Assembly: GCF_014640075.1 (NCBI RefSeq)
Contig: NZ_BMGG01000010.1
Location: forward strand, 1 to 64,000
Source of the DNA: Chelatococcus reniformis
GTDB lineage: Bacteria; Pseudomonadota; Alphaproteobacteria; Rhizobiales; Beijerinckiaceae
Direction of reading: 5' to 3'
DNA length: 64,000 bases
The notes below the pieces were generated by a model. The model was not told the origin of the DNA and ran no database searches. It saw nothing but the letters and a program-made list of their open reading frames with translations. The first letter of the stretch is position 1; each line of letters begins with the position of its first letter. This document shows positions 34,474 to 42,546 of this stretch, in pieces. The position numbers were made by a program, and so were the translations under genes.

Positions 34474-34565
34474 GGAGCGTCAACCGCAGAGTGCATGCGA
34501 ATCGATCCCGGATGCGTGCCGGGCATGCGCGCTCGCGGCCCTCCTGCGGCCGATCGCGCCGGCTG

Positions 34566-35657
34566 TCAGGGCACCGGGCGCCACGCGATGACGCCTTCGG
34601 TCCGGGCCCTGACAGCGGGCATCGCAAGGCACGTGGCGACGGCTTCATAGCCCTCGGCGCCGGGACGCGGAGCGACGTGCATCGGCGGTCCGTGATTGGC
34701 GGGACACAGGATGATCGCCTCGTCCGCGCCCACGGCGGCGAGGTCCAGGATTGCGCATGAGCGTGTCATCAGGAAAAGCGGTCGCGCGCGGGAGCCGCGG
34801 CGGCGCAGATGTGCGGCCAGCGCCTCCTGGGTGGCGTGGTCGAGGCCGTGTTCGACCATGTCGACGACGAGGATCGCGGGACGCTCGGCCTCCAACCCGA
34901 CGATCAGGACGAGCAACCCATCCGACGCCGTGCCGCCGTTCTCGACAATCGATGTGAGGGCCCGCTGCACTCGCGCCATGAGCGCCGGGTCGGCCTTAAG
35001 CCGGGCCCGGGCTGCGGCGGTGCCGTCCGCCATCCGCTCGAGGCCGAGGAAGGCCGCGTCGGGTAGCATCTCGGCGATCCGCATCGCCAGCCGGGTTTTG
35101 CCGCTGCCCAACGGGCCGACGATGTAGTTCAGCGGCCTGATGACCCGCAGCTCGAAGCGTTCGCCGCCCCAGGGCCAGGGAAGCGCGAAGCTCGCACGCG
35201 CACCGACGGCCGACGCAGGCGTGGCTCCGGACGCCGCTGCGCTCATTCGACCGGGATGGCGGGCGCCGACGCCGCCGGATCGGACGGCGTCCTCTCCCGT
35301 GGCCGATGACGGGCCACGCAGCAGGTCGGCTCTCAGGCGACGGACCTTTTCCACGGTGTCGACGACATGGCGGATCCGCTCTTCGAGCGCCGCCTGATGA
35401 GCGGCCAGTGCGGGCCCCAGATGCCGGCGGTCGCCCTTCAGCGCCTGCGCCACCTGGGCGAGGCTGAAGCCGAGCCCGCGCAGGAGCGCGACGTCAGCCG
35501 CGCGGCCCATGTCGTCAGGACCGTAGGCACGCCATCCCGCCGACGTGCGCAGCGGGGTGACCAAGCCGTGCTGCTCATAGATCCGCAGGGCCTTGACGGA
35601 AATTCCCAGCCGCTCCGCAGCCTCGGACGGGCCCAGAAATGGGGCGGACGCGCGCAC
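34566..35657 (-). CDS. MerR-type HTH fused to a P-loop ATPase domain
   Basis: The 363-residue protein starts with a MerR winged helix (PSEAAERLGISVKALRIYEQHGLVTPLRTSAGWRAYG, about 9-45) and a coiled coil to about 115. After an Ala/Gly linker comes an ATPase domain with Walker A GPLGSGKT (181-188) and an ABC/AAA_21-like Walker B ILVVDMVEHGLD (262-273) followed by FLMTRSCAILDL, which resembles the switch/H-loop region of RecF/OLD-like ATPases. No ABC signature is obvious. Ordinary MerR proteins end at about 120-150 residues. The function is unknown; ATP-dependent control of DNA binding is an inference. Confidence 0.75.
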   Translation of the reverse strand: MRASAPFLGPSEAAERLGISVKALRIYEQHGLVTPLRTSAGWRAYGPDDMGRAADVALLRGLGFSLAQVAQALKGDRRHLGPALAAHQAALEERIRHVVDTVEKVRRLRADLLRGPSSATGEDAVRSGGVGARHPGRMSAAASGATPASAVGARASFALPWPWGGERFELRVIRPLNYIVGPLGSGKTRLAMRIAEMLPDAAFLGLERMADGTAAARARLKADPALMARVQRALTSIVENGGTASDGLLVLIVGLEAERPAILVVDMVEHGLDHATQEALAAHLRRRGSRARPLFLMTRSCAILDLAAVGADEAIILCPANHGPPMHVAPRPGAEGYEAVATCLAMPAVRARTEGVIAWRPVP

Positions 35658-35887
35658 GACTCACCTCGTTGTTCATTGGTCGCCCTCTGTTGTGAAGTCG
35701 GTCCCTGGGGCCGGGTCAACAGTCGTTTGTCAGGCCTCGCCCGGGCCCGCCGCGCAAGTCGCGCCCCACACTGTCGTCACATTGGTTCCACCGAGGGAAC
35801 GCATTACCAACAGATGATTTTCAGATTTCGATAGCATCGTCGGTCCGCCGCCCCATTGATCATCCACCAATACGGAGAGGAAAGATC

Positions 35888-36256
35888 ATGCGCGTCCTGG
35901 CAATGTTAGCCGTAGGCACGGCTATTGCTTTAACTCCCCCAATATATGCCCATGCTCAAGGCTCGCAGCCGCCATCGGCGTCGGAGCAGGCCCCGAATGA
36001 CGCCTTGGCCAAGCGCGTTCGCAACGTCAAGATCGTGGACATCGCCAGCCTGTCGCCGGGGGCCCAGTCGCAGATCGCCATCGAACTCGCCCGAATCAGC
36101 GATGAAGAGCTGAAGACGCTGCGCCGCACGGTCGATGCGCTGCCGCCGGCTTCGTCGGCGCTACGGGAAAAGGGCCTCGACACTTCGAAGGTGGTCGCAG
36201 CCGCCCTCGGTGACGACGGCACGCTGACCCTTGTCACCAAGACGTCCGGAGCCTGA
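35888..36256 (+). CDS. secreted protein of unknown function
   Basis: The 122-codon gene has a strong ribosome site (GGAGAGGAAAG, 35874-35884) and a signal peptide MRVLAMLAVGTAIALTPPIYAHAQ. The mature part is polar with a helical segment (QSQIAIELARISDEELKTLRRTVDAL). I know no family. It precedes another small gene by 37 bases on the same strand and may share its transcript. Export to the periplasm is likely. Confidence 0.65.
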   Translation: MRVLAMLAVGTAIALTPPIYAHAQGSQPPSASEQAPNDALAKRVRNVKIVDIASLSPGAQSQIAIELARISDEELKTLRRTVDALPPASSALREKGLDTSKVVAAALGDDGTLTLVTKTSGA

Positions 36257-36293
36257 CCCCGGCAACTGCCGAGTCAAAAAAGAGGAGGATGAC

Positions 36294-36584
36294 ATGAAGC
36301 TGGCATCGAAGCATGTCGACCAGACCCTGAGCCAATTCGAGGCTCAAGTGATCCCCGACGGCCACCCGCTGACGCAGACGTTGAGCGACATGTTCGGCGA
36401 GCACACCTTTTTCCTCAGTGCGAACGGCCTCAACATCATCGAGCCCGATGGAGCCGGCGAAGCCGGAGATGCGACGGGCCGCGTCGTCAGGATCGCCAGC
36501 TGGAGCAGCGAGCGCCACGACTCCCTGGCGCCGCACCAGCCCGAATTCACGGGTATCGTTGTCGAGCTCGACAAGGCCGCATAG
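36294..36584 (+). CDS. small conserved-looking protein of unknown function
   Basis: The 96-residue protein starts at ATG 36294 behind AGGAGG (36283-36288). It has no signal peptide. It reads MKLASKHVDQTLSQFEAQVI, then HPLTQTLSDMFGEHTFFLSANGLNIIE and FTGIVVELDKAA, suggesting a small alpha/beta fold. No family recognised. It is probably co-transcribed with the preceding secreted protein. Confidence 0.65.
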   Translation: MKLASKHVDQTLSQFEAQVIPDGHPLTQTLSDMFGEHTFFLSANGLNIIEPDGAGEAGDATGRVVRIASWSSERHDSLAPHQPEFTGIVVELDKAA

Positions 36585-36636
36585 GGCGTTCGTGTCGGCA
36601 AAAGGATGTCGTCGTTGATTCGATAGCGCCTTTCAC

Positions 36637-36660
36637 CGGTCGGGTGGCTCCGCCCGATCG
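36637..36660. repeat. palindromic element, family C, imperfect copy
   Basis: CCGGTCGGGTGG is followed by CTC and CGCCCGATCG (to 36660), an imperfect hairpin with G-T pairs. It lies between the small gene at 36294 and the Nudix gene (convergent ends). Confidence 0.5.
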
Positions 36661-36731
36661 GCTATCACGCGGGCGACACTGGATTGCGATCCCGCTCGGT
36701 GGCTTAGGCCATATCCTGGCCGTCGGGGCGT

Positions 36732-37415
36732 TCAATCGGCCTTGGCGCGGGCCGCCGGCGGTCGGGAGGGTGCCGTTGCGGACGGCGAGCCGGCGGCGCG
36801 GACGGACATCGTCCGCGGCGCTTCGGGCGCTTGGTCGGTCGAGGCCGGCGGGGCGCCTTCCTGATCCGGGACGCTTGCCTGATCGAAGCTGGATTCGCCG
36901 GCGTCCTGCGACCGCGGCGCCTGCTTGCCGTCGCGCGAGGCGGCGCGGTCGCGAGGCACCTTCGCGGAGCGCTTGCTCGTGCCGACGTGCTGGTCCGCGA
37001 AGCGGGCGACCAGTACCTTCAGGCCCTCGTCATCCAGCAGTTCGTGTGCCACTGCCGGTGAGGTCCATCGCGCTTCGCGCTCATCCGCCTCCGGCCAACT
37101 CTTGAGATCCCGCCGCACCGCCAGCGCGAACACGGTGACCTCGCAGGGCACGACGAGGCCGCTCTCGCCGAGCCGCTTCTCATAGACGAAGCGTCCGATC
37201 GACTTGGGATCGATGCGCCCTTTCACGCCGGCCTCCTCGAAGGCTTCGCGGGCGGCCACTCGTGCCGGGGGCAGCCCCTTCATCGGCCAGCCTTTCGGGA
37301 TGATCCAGCGCTTCGTGTCGCGGCTGGTGATCAGGAGAAGTTCCAGCGAGGCGTCCTTGCGCACGCGATAGGGCAGCGCACCGTACTGGATGCGAACTGC
37401 TTTGCCTTTCGCCAT
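36732..37415 (-). CDS. Nudix hydrolase
   Basis: The 227-residue protein has a Nudix box WPMKGLPPARVAAREAFEEAGV in which REAFEEAG carries the metal-binding glutamates; the first conserved Glu is Leu, as is often seen in diphosphoinositol-polyphosphate-type bacterial members. The core is about 150 residues. A C-terminal extension of roughly 75 residues is Ala/Pro/Ser/Lys-rich and probably disordered. It likely hydrolyses a nucleoside- or polyphosphate diphosphate; the substrate is not predictable. Start ATG 37415. Confidence 0.85.
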   Translation of the reverse strand: MAKGKAVRIQYGALPYRVRKDASLELLLITSRDTKRWIIPKGWPMKGLPPARVAAREAFEEAGVKGRIDPKSIGRFVYEKRLGESGLVVPCEVTVFALAVRRDLKSWPEADEREARWTSPAVAHELLDDEGLKVLVARFADQHVGTSKRSAKVPRDRAASRDGKQAPRSQDAGESSFDQASVPDQEGAPPASTDQAPEAPRTMSVRAAGSPSATAPSRPPAARAKAD

Positions 37416-37528
37416 GATCGGCTATTCTCCTTACCCCGCTGTGGAACGCGGCCGGCAGCACGCGCCCTCGAACAGAAAGAATCCAGTCTAGTGCGGTCTC
37501 GTGACAGTGTGGCGTAAGCGGTCGAGCC

Positions 37529-38656
37529 ATGGATATCGCTTCGCTCATGGCCTTCCTCAGCGCCACCTGCGCCCTGCAAGGCGGTCTGCTGCTGTCGCTG
37601 CGCATCGTCGAGCCCGGCCTACGCTGGTTCGGCCTGGCCTACCTGGCCTGCGCCGCCGCAATGGTACTCTCCCTCGCGCGGGCCTCCGGAGCCCCGCCGA
37701 TCCTGACGATCGTCGCTTCCAACGCCCTTCTGATCTGGTCGTTTGCGTGCGTTTGGCAAGCCCTGCGGTATTTCGACGAGGGCCGGGCGCCCCTGTGGCC
37801 GACGCTCGTCGGCTCCGCCGTCTGGCTGGCAGCCTGCACCAACGACATGTTCCTGGCATCGCTGCAGGCGCGGGTCGCGCTCAGTGCCTGGCTTTGTGCG
37901 GCCTACGCGATCCTGACGGCGAGGCAGGCCTGGATCGGTCGCCACGAGCCGCTGCCGTCGCGCCGCGTCGCCCTGGCTGTCGCGATCGCCTTCGCCGCGG
38001 CCTCGCTGACGCGGGCGGCCTTCAGCCGCTACTTCACCTTTCCGGCCGACATCGCGGCGCAATCGACTGCGCATCCGCTCTGGTATCTGCTCGTGCTGTC
38101 GCTGGTGCTGCTGACTGGGGCGTCGCTTCTCGCCGTTGCGCTGGCCTACGAGCGCGATGCCGCGCGGCGCCTGCGGAGCGCGCTGGCCGCATCGATCGGC
38201 GCGCTGACATCCGTCCACGACTTCGAGATGTGGGCCGATCGCCTGTTGAGTTCCGCGGCGGGCGACAGGCATCCCATGGGCATGCTGGTGATGCGTCTCG
38301 ACCGGCGCACGACCCTGAGCAACTGGCGCGACAGTCAGAGTGATTATCGCCTGGTGCGGCGGCTCGGCGGCTGGCTTGCGGAGCGTGTCGAACGCGACGG
38401 CGTCGTCGGTCTGTTCGGGGATACCGCCATCGTCTGGCTGCTGCCGAGGACGGATCAGGCGGAGTTGCGCCGACTCGCCGACGATATGCGCACCGCCTGT
38501 CTCTTCATGAAGGGGGGCGCCGCCACAGCGTCGTCGGGCATTGTCATGCGGGTGGGGCTGGCCTGCTCCACACAGACGGGGCCGTCGCTCGGCGCACTGC
38601 TCGCCAGGGCCAATGCTGCGCTGCTGCAAGGCACCCATGATGCGTTCAAGTGCTGA
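37529..38656 (+). CDS. multi-pass membrane protein with a degenerate GGDEF-like domain
   Basis: The 375-residue protein has about six or seven transmembrane helices in residues 1-205, then a cytoplasmic domain that follows the GGDEF fold: GMLVMRLDRRTTLSNWRDSQSDYRLVRRLGGWLAERV, then VVGLFGDTAIVWLLPRTDQAELRRLADDMRTA. At the active-site position of diguanylate cyclases it has LFGDTA instead of GGDEF, so catalysis is unlikely; a receptor or structural role is more probable. Its 3' end overlaps that of ogt by 11 bases (convergent). Confidence 0.65.
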   Translation: MDIASLMAFLSATCALQGGLLLSLRIVEPGLRWFGLAYLACAAAMVLSLARASGAPPILTIVASNALLIWSFACVWQALRYFDEGRAPLWPTLVGSAVWLAACTNDMFLASLQARVALSAWLCAAYAILTARQAWIGRHEPLPSRRVALAVAIAFAAASLTRAAFSRYFTFPADIAAQSTAHPLWYLLVLSLVLLTGASLLAVALAYERDAARRLRSALAASIGALTSVHDFEMWADRLLSSAAGDRHPMGMLVMRLDRRTTLSNWRDSQSDYRLVRRLGGWLAERVERDGVVGLFGDTAIVWLLPRTDQAELRRLADDMRTACLFMKGGAATASSGIVMRVGLACSTQTGPSLGALLARANAALLQGTHDAFKC

Positions 38657-39164
38657 CCGCCTTCAGCCAGCGCTGTTCATGGTCCAGCAACCAGCGTTTG
38701 CGTTCGATGCCGCCGCCATAGCCGGTCAGCGAGCCATCGGCACCGATCACCCGATGGCAGGGCACCACGATGGCGACGGGATTGCTGCCGTTGGCGTGGC
38801 CAACGGCGCGGGATGCCCCGACGCGGCCGATACGCGTCGCCAGCTCGCCGTAGCTGATCGCTCCGCCGGGCGGGATCTGGCGGAGCGCCCCCCAGACACA
38901 CTGCTGGAAGGCGGTGCCGCCGGTGGCCACGCCCAGGGCCGCGAGCGCATCGATCTCGCCCGAGAAATAGGCGTCGAGCGCGTGTGCGACGCCGAGCGGC
39001 GCCGCCCGCTCGAGCAGTTCGTAGCCGCTGTAGTGGAGCCTCAGCAGCCGGTGCATGCGCGCCTCGTAGTCGACGAAATCCAGCGCGCGCAGGGCGCCGC
39101 TGGCGTCGGTGACGATCAGCACGGTGCCGAGCGGGGACTCGCGCCGTTCAAGCTGCATTTGCAA
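38646..39164 (-). CDS. ogt: Ogt, methylated-DNA-[protein]-cysteine S-methyltransferase
   Basis: This suicide repair protein removes alkyl groups from O6-alkylguanine. The active-site PCHRVIGADGSLTGYGGG has the acceptor Cys136, preceded by ISYGELATRIG and RAVGHANGSNPVAI (DNA-binding helix-turn-helix with the Asn hinge). The 172-residue length is normal for a stand-alone Ogt. It follows the Ada/AlkA gene after 26 bases on the same strand; the two probably form an alkylation-repair operon. Confidence 0.93.
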   Translation of the reverse strand: MQMQLERRESPLGTVLIVTDASGALRALDFVDYEARMHRLLRLHYSGYELLERAAPLGVAHALDAYFSGEIDALAALGVATGGTAFQQCVWGALRQIPPGGAISYGELATRIGRVGASRAVGHANGSNPVAIVVPCHRVIGADGSLTGYGGGIERKRWLLDHEQRWLKAVST

Positions 39165-39190
39165 GGGCAGGCTCCTTTTCGTGGCACGCG

Positions 39191-39231
39191 CTAGGGCATT
39201 TCCGCGTTTCTTCGAATCGCCGAAATGCTAC
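39191..39231. repeat. palindromic element, family B, ending the ada-alkA gene
   Basis: CTAGGGCATTTCCGCG (39191-39206) and CGCCGAAATGCTACG (39217-39231) form an imperfect stem around TTTCTTCGAAT. It is a diverged copy of the element at 41351. CTA at 39191-39193 is the TAG stop of the minus-strand gene. Confidence 0.8.
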
Positions 39232-40759
39232 GCGCGGCAATGCGTTGAACATGGGTCGCCCCGTCCGCGATCCGCTGTCTCGGGCCTGCCACTGGGCTCT
39301 CCGGGCGCGCCCGCTCCGTCGACATCAGATGAAGCGCAGCGTAGGCGCGCCACGGACGCCAGGCCTCGGCCCGGGCGCGCAGGGCGGCCGCGTCCTGCGC
39401 CATGCCGTGGCTTGCGGCGGCCGCGCGGAAGGAGGGATCGGCGAGCGGCAGGACATCGCACTCGCTGACGCAGTGCACGGCCATGGCGCGCGCCGCATCG
39501 GCATCGACGCCGGGAAGCTGCCCCAACCGCAGCGCTGCGGTGTCGACCGCGCCGTGCGGGCCGAGCAGGTCGGGATCGTCGGCGGCGATGCGAGCGAGCT
39601 GCGTCAGCGCGTGCGCCGTCGTCGTCGGCAGCCCCAGGCTGGCAAGATCCGCGACCGCCAGCCGAGCGGGCTGCGGAAAGGCGTGGCGCAGCCCGCCTGC
39701 CCTTAGATTCTCCGGCAACGGCGTGCCGAGGGCCGCGGCCAGACGTCCGGTGGCAGCTGGCGTTGCCCCGTCGCCAAGCGACCGCTGGAGCAGGCACGCC
39801 ACGGCTGCCTCGAAGCCAAACCAGGCGCCGGGCACGCGCAAGCCCGGCCGTGTCGCCAGCAGCGGGGCGAGCAGGCGGTCGCGTCCGAGCTCCGCGGCGA
39901 TGACCGCCGGGTCAGTCGCCAGATCGAAAACGTGGCGGATGGCGGCGATCAGGGACGGCAGGCCGCCAAGGCTCGGAAGCTGCAGGGTGGCACGCAGGGC
40001 ACCTCGGTCGCGCACATCGCTCACCGCTATGGTGCCGACGCATCCCGCGACCTCGACGCTGCGCCGGTAAATGGCGCGGTCCACCTCCTCGACGCCGGGC
40101 GCGGCGCGGGTGGCGAGGGCGGCGAGCATCCCCGCCCAATCGTAGGGTTCGCGATAGGCGAGCAGCAGCTCGACAGTGCCGGCGGCCGGGCCCTCCGCGT
40201 CGGTCCGCCGCCGCAACGCGCCGGGGCTGCGTGCAAACAGCTGTTGGAACGTCTCGTTGAAGCGACGGATGCTGCCGAAGCCACTCGCCAGCGCCACATC
40301 CGTCATCGACAGGCTGGTCTGGTGCAGCAGCTGCTTGGCCAGCAGCACGCGCCGCGTCTGCGCCACGGCCACCGGCGAGGCGCCCAGGTGGTGGCGGAAC
40401 AGGCGGCGCAGATGCCGCTCGCCGACACCGAGGCGGCCGGCGAGCGCCTCGACCGGTCCGCGGTCGAGCGCTCCAGCCTCGATCAGCTTCAGGGCGCGGG
40501 AGACCGTGGTCGAGGTGCCGAGCCAGATGCCGAGGTCGGGCGAGCTCTCCGGCCGACACCGCAGGCAGGGCCGAAAGCCGGCGTTCTGGGCCGCCGCGGC
40601 GGTCGCTACGAAGATGCAGTTGGCGAGCTTGGGCGGCCGCGCCGGACAGATCGGGCGGCAGTAGATGCCCGTCGACGTGACGCAGGTGAAGAAGCGTCCG
40701 TCGAAGCGCTTGTCGCGCGCCAGGATGGCGCGATAGCAGGCGGCCGGGTCGAGATCCAT
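39191..40759 (-). CDS. Ada-AlkA fusion: methyl-sensor regulator with 3-methyladenine glycosylase
   Basis: Three domains are visible in 522 residues: an Ada-type zinc domain (about 1-75, Cys34, Cys38, Cys65, Cys68, where Cys34 would accept methyl from phosphotriesters), an AraC-type HTH (about 85-185, GVGERHLRRLFRHHLGASP and SMTDVALASGFGSIRRFNETF) and an AlkA-like glycosylase (about 195-490, with RDRLLAPLLATRPGLRVPGAWFGFE). The hairpin region LPGVDADAARAMAVH lacks the usual GPWTA. The last residues (SAIRRNAEMP) and the TAG stop are encoded by a palindromic element. It probably senses methylation damage and also repairs it. Confidence 0.88.
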   Translation of the reverse strand: MDLDPAACYRAILARDKRFDGRFFTCVTSTGIYCRPICPARPPKLANCIFVATAAAAQNAGFRPCLRCRPESSPDLGIWLGTSTTVSRALKLIEAGALDRGPVEALAGRLGVGERHLRRLFRHHLGASPVAVAQTRRVLLAKQLLHQTSLSMTDVALASGFGSIRRFNETFQQLFARSPGALRRRTDAEGPAAGTVELLLAYREPYDWAGMLAALATRAAPGVEEVDRAIYRRSVEVAGCVGTIAVSDVRDRGALRATLQLPSLGGLPSLIAAIRHVFDLATDPAVIAAELGRDRLLAPLLATRPGLRVPGAWFGFEAAVACLLQRSLGDGATPAATGRLAAALGTPLPENLRAGGLRHAFPQPARLAVADLASLGLPTTTAHALTQLARIAADDPDLLGPHGAVDTAALRLGQLPGVDADAARAMAVHCVSECDVLPLADPSFRAAAASHGMAQDAAALRARAEAWRPWRAYAALHLMSTERARPESPVAGPRQRIADGATHVQRIAARSISAIRRNAEMP

Positions 40760-41096
40760 ACGTGGAGTTTAGCCGGAGCGCCGCGAAAGTCTGGCGGTTT
40801 TCGGACCAGATGGGCGGCACCGGGACGCGCCGCCCTTAAGGGTTGAAGACGTCCGTCCAAGCATTGACACGGCTTCCGCTTCGCGGCCGGCGGCGGAAAT
40901 GAGGCTGGCCGGCCGCGCGCGGCCTTTTTGTTGCCCATCGAAGGCGCTCCTGTGCGACCGCGCACACGGTAAACGTCTCCGGTCCGGTATCGACGGGTGG
41001 AAGGGCGCCCATGGCGCTGTCGCAAGCTCGCTACCGGGACGCCAGGCCGTCGCACCCGGGACGCAGAAGGCCGCCCCTTTCGAGGGTTCAGAAGCG
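40760..41096. other. intergenic region with a possible small transcript
   Basis: The region upstream of the Ada-AlkA gene contains TTGACA at 40864-40869 (possible -35, no clear -10) and a perfect GC stem with a T run (40911-40929). It may carry the promoter of the small gene at 41097, and possibly a short RNA. No gene with a recognisable product is seen. Confidence 0.35.
40911..40929 (+). terminator. candidate Rho-independent terminator
   Basis: GGCCGCGCGCGGCC (40911-40924) is a perfect 14-base palindrome followed directly by TTTTTG. No plus-strand gene ends just upstream, so it either ends an untranslated RNA or is fortuitous in GC-rich DNA. Confidence 0.4.
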
Positions 41097-41303
41097 ATGA
41101 CACACGATTTCGCCGACACGCTGCTAGCCGTCGCCCTGGGCCGCGCCATCGCGGCCGACCTGTCGCCGACGACGCGAGAGCCGCTGCCTGAGGAATGGCG
41201 TGCCCTGCTCGAGCGCATGGACGCGATGGAGCGGCCTGACGCGACCGAAGCGTCGTCCGACGACGAAGCGATCGCCGAGCGCAAGGTCGTGCTCCGCTCA
41301 TAG
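41097..41303 (+). CDS. NepR-like small protein (possible anti-sigma factor)
   Basis: The 68-residue acidic protein, ATG 41097 with GAGGG 10 bases upstream, contains LGRAIAADLSPTTREPLPEEWRALLERMD. This resembles the core of NepR anti-sigma factors (a helix ending in an L-R-x-x-Y/D segment, then the E-P-x-P-x-x-x-x-x-L-L motif). NepR proteins hold the general-stress sigma factor EcfG inactive until PhyR is phosphorylated. No phyR or ecfG lies nearby, so it would be an orphan. The similarity is short and the call is tentative. Confidence 0.5.
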   Translation: MTHDFADTLLAVALGRAIAADLSPTTREPLPEEWRALLERMDAMERPDATEASSDDEAIAERKVVLRS

Positions 41304-41350
41304 AGCCGATTGGGTCTCCCGGCGGGAGCGCATACGCGTGGAGTGAGGCC

Positions 41351-41454
41351 TAGAGCATTTCCGCGTTTCTTCGAATCGCGGAAATGCTCTATCTGTTTGA
41401 TTTGTCGCGTTTTCTTCACGCGAACCGGCGCCCACTTCGCTCGAAAACGCTCTA
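41351..41454. repeat. palindromic element, family B, full-length copy
   Basis: TAGAGCATTTCCGCG (41351-41365) and CGCGGAAATGCTCTA (41377-41391) form a perfect 15-bp stem. A conserved-looking tail continues to GAAAACGCTCTAG (41442-41454). The last CTA (41452-41454) is the stop codon of purU on the minus strand. A diverged copy of the stem lies at 39191. Confidence 0.85.
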
Positions 41455-42303
41455 GAACACGACGGTCTTGCGGCCGTTGATCAGCACGCGCCGCTCCAGA
41501 TGCAGTTTCACCGCCCGTGCCAGGACGCGCGACTCGATATCGCGGCCGACGGCCACCAGATCGTCGGTGGAGAGCGCGTGCGTCACCCGCTCGGTCTCCT
41601 GCTCAATGATCGGTCCCTCGTCCAGATCCGGCGTGACGTAGTGGCTCGAGGCGCCGATGATCTTCACGCCGCGCTCGTAGGCCTGGTGGTAGGGCTTGGC
41701 GCCCTTGAAGCTGGGCAGGAACGAGTGGTGGATGTTGATGACCTGCCCGAACAGCTCGGTCGACAGCTCGTTGGACAGGATCTGCATGTAGCGGGCGAGG
41801 ACGACCAGCTCGGCGCGGCGCTCGCGATAGAGCTCCAGGAGCTTCGCCTCCTGCTCGGCCTTGTTGTCCCTGGTCACCGGCCAGACGTGGAAGGGGATCC
41901 CCATCGCTTCGGCCGCGCCCTGGCTCGCCTCATGGTTGGACACGATGGCGACCACGTGCGCCTTCAGCCAGCCGACGCGGATCTGGTAGAGCAGATGCTC
42001 GAGGCAGTGGTCGAACTTCGAGACCATGATGATGATGCGCGGCAAGTCCTCGGCAGCGTTCAGCGTCAGCGTCAGGTCGAACTCGGCGACTGCCGGCGCG
42101 AGCACGCCGCGCAGCGTCCGCTCCTCGACCGCCTGAGGCGTATCGAAGGCGATGCGCATGAAGAAGCGGCTCTGCGACGAGTCGCCGAACTGTGCGCTCT
42201 CGGAGATGTTGGCGCCCACGTTGGCAATGGCGGTGGTGATAGTGGCCACGATGCGAGGCCGATCCTGACAGGAGAGCGTCAGAATCCAGGTACGGCGGGT
42301 CAT
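41452..42303 (-). CDS. purU: PurU, formyltetrahydrofolate deformylase
   Basis: PurU hydrolyses 10-formyl-tetrahydrofolate to formate and tetrahydrofolate. The 283-residue protein has an N-terminal ACT domain (WILTLSCQDRPRIVATITTAIA) and a formyltransferase-fold domain with LARYMQILSNELS, NIHHSFLPSFKGAKPYHQAYERGVKIIGASSHYVTPDLDEGPII, carrying the catalytic Asn-His-Asp set. It lies downstream of the gmaS/mgs genes in the same direction; purU genes often accompany sarcosine or methylamine oxidation loci, where they balance one-carbon folate. Its TAG stop is provided by a repeat element. Confidence 0.95.
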   Translation of the reverse strand: MTRRTWILTLSCQDRPRIVATITTAIANVGANISESAQFGDSSQSRFFMRIAFDTPQAVEERTLRGVLAPAVAEFDLTLTLNAAEDLPRIIIMVSKFDHCLEHLLYQIRVGWLKAHVVAIVSNHEASQGAAEAMGIPFHVWPVTRDNKAEQEAKLLELYRERRAELVVLARYMQILSNELSTELFGQVINIHHSFLPSFKGAKPYHQAYERGVKIIGASSHYVTPDLDEGPIIEQETERVTHALSTDDLVAVGRDIESRVLARAVKLHLERRVLINGRKTVVF

Positions 42304-42410
42304 CGGTCGGTCCAGCTGCGTTGGCGGGTCCGCAGCGCGGCCGTCTTTTCGGATGAACTCATTCGAAATGACGGCAGCGCCTTAGGCCCGTAAATGTGAT
42401 CGCGAGGCCG

Positions 42411-42444
42411 CGTCCTGAGCGGGTGGAACCACCCGCTCAGGACG
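42411..42444. repeat. 34-bp perfect palindrome, family C
   Basis: CGTCCTGAGCGGGTGG (42411-42426) pairs without mismatch with CCACCCGCTCAGGACG (42429-42444), leaving an AA loop. A second dyad GATCAG/CTGATC lies at 42480-42497. It sits between the gmaS-like gene and purU and could act on their shared transcript. Confidence 0.85.
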
Positions 42445-42546
42445 CGCTCCAGATTCAAGGGCTTGGGAGCATGCGATTCGATCAGGTCTATCTGATCGAG
42501 ACCTGCTCGGGGGCAGCGCCGCTGTCGGGCGCGCCCTAAGCGTTGT

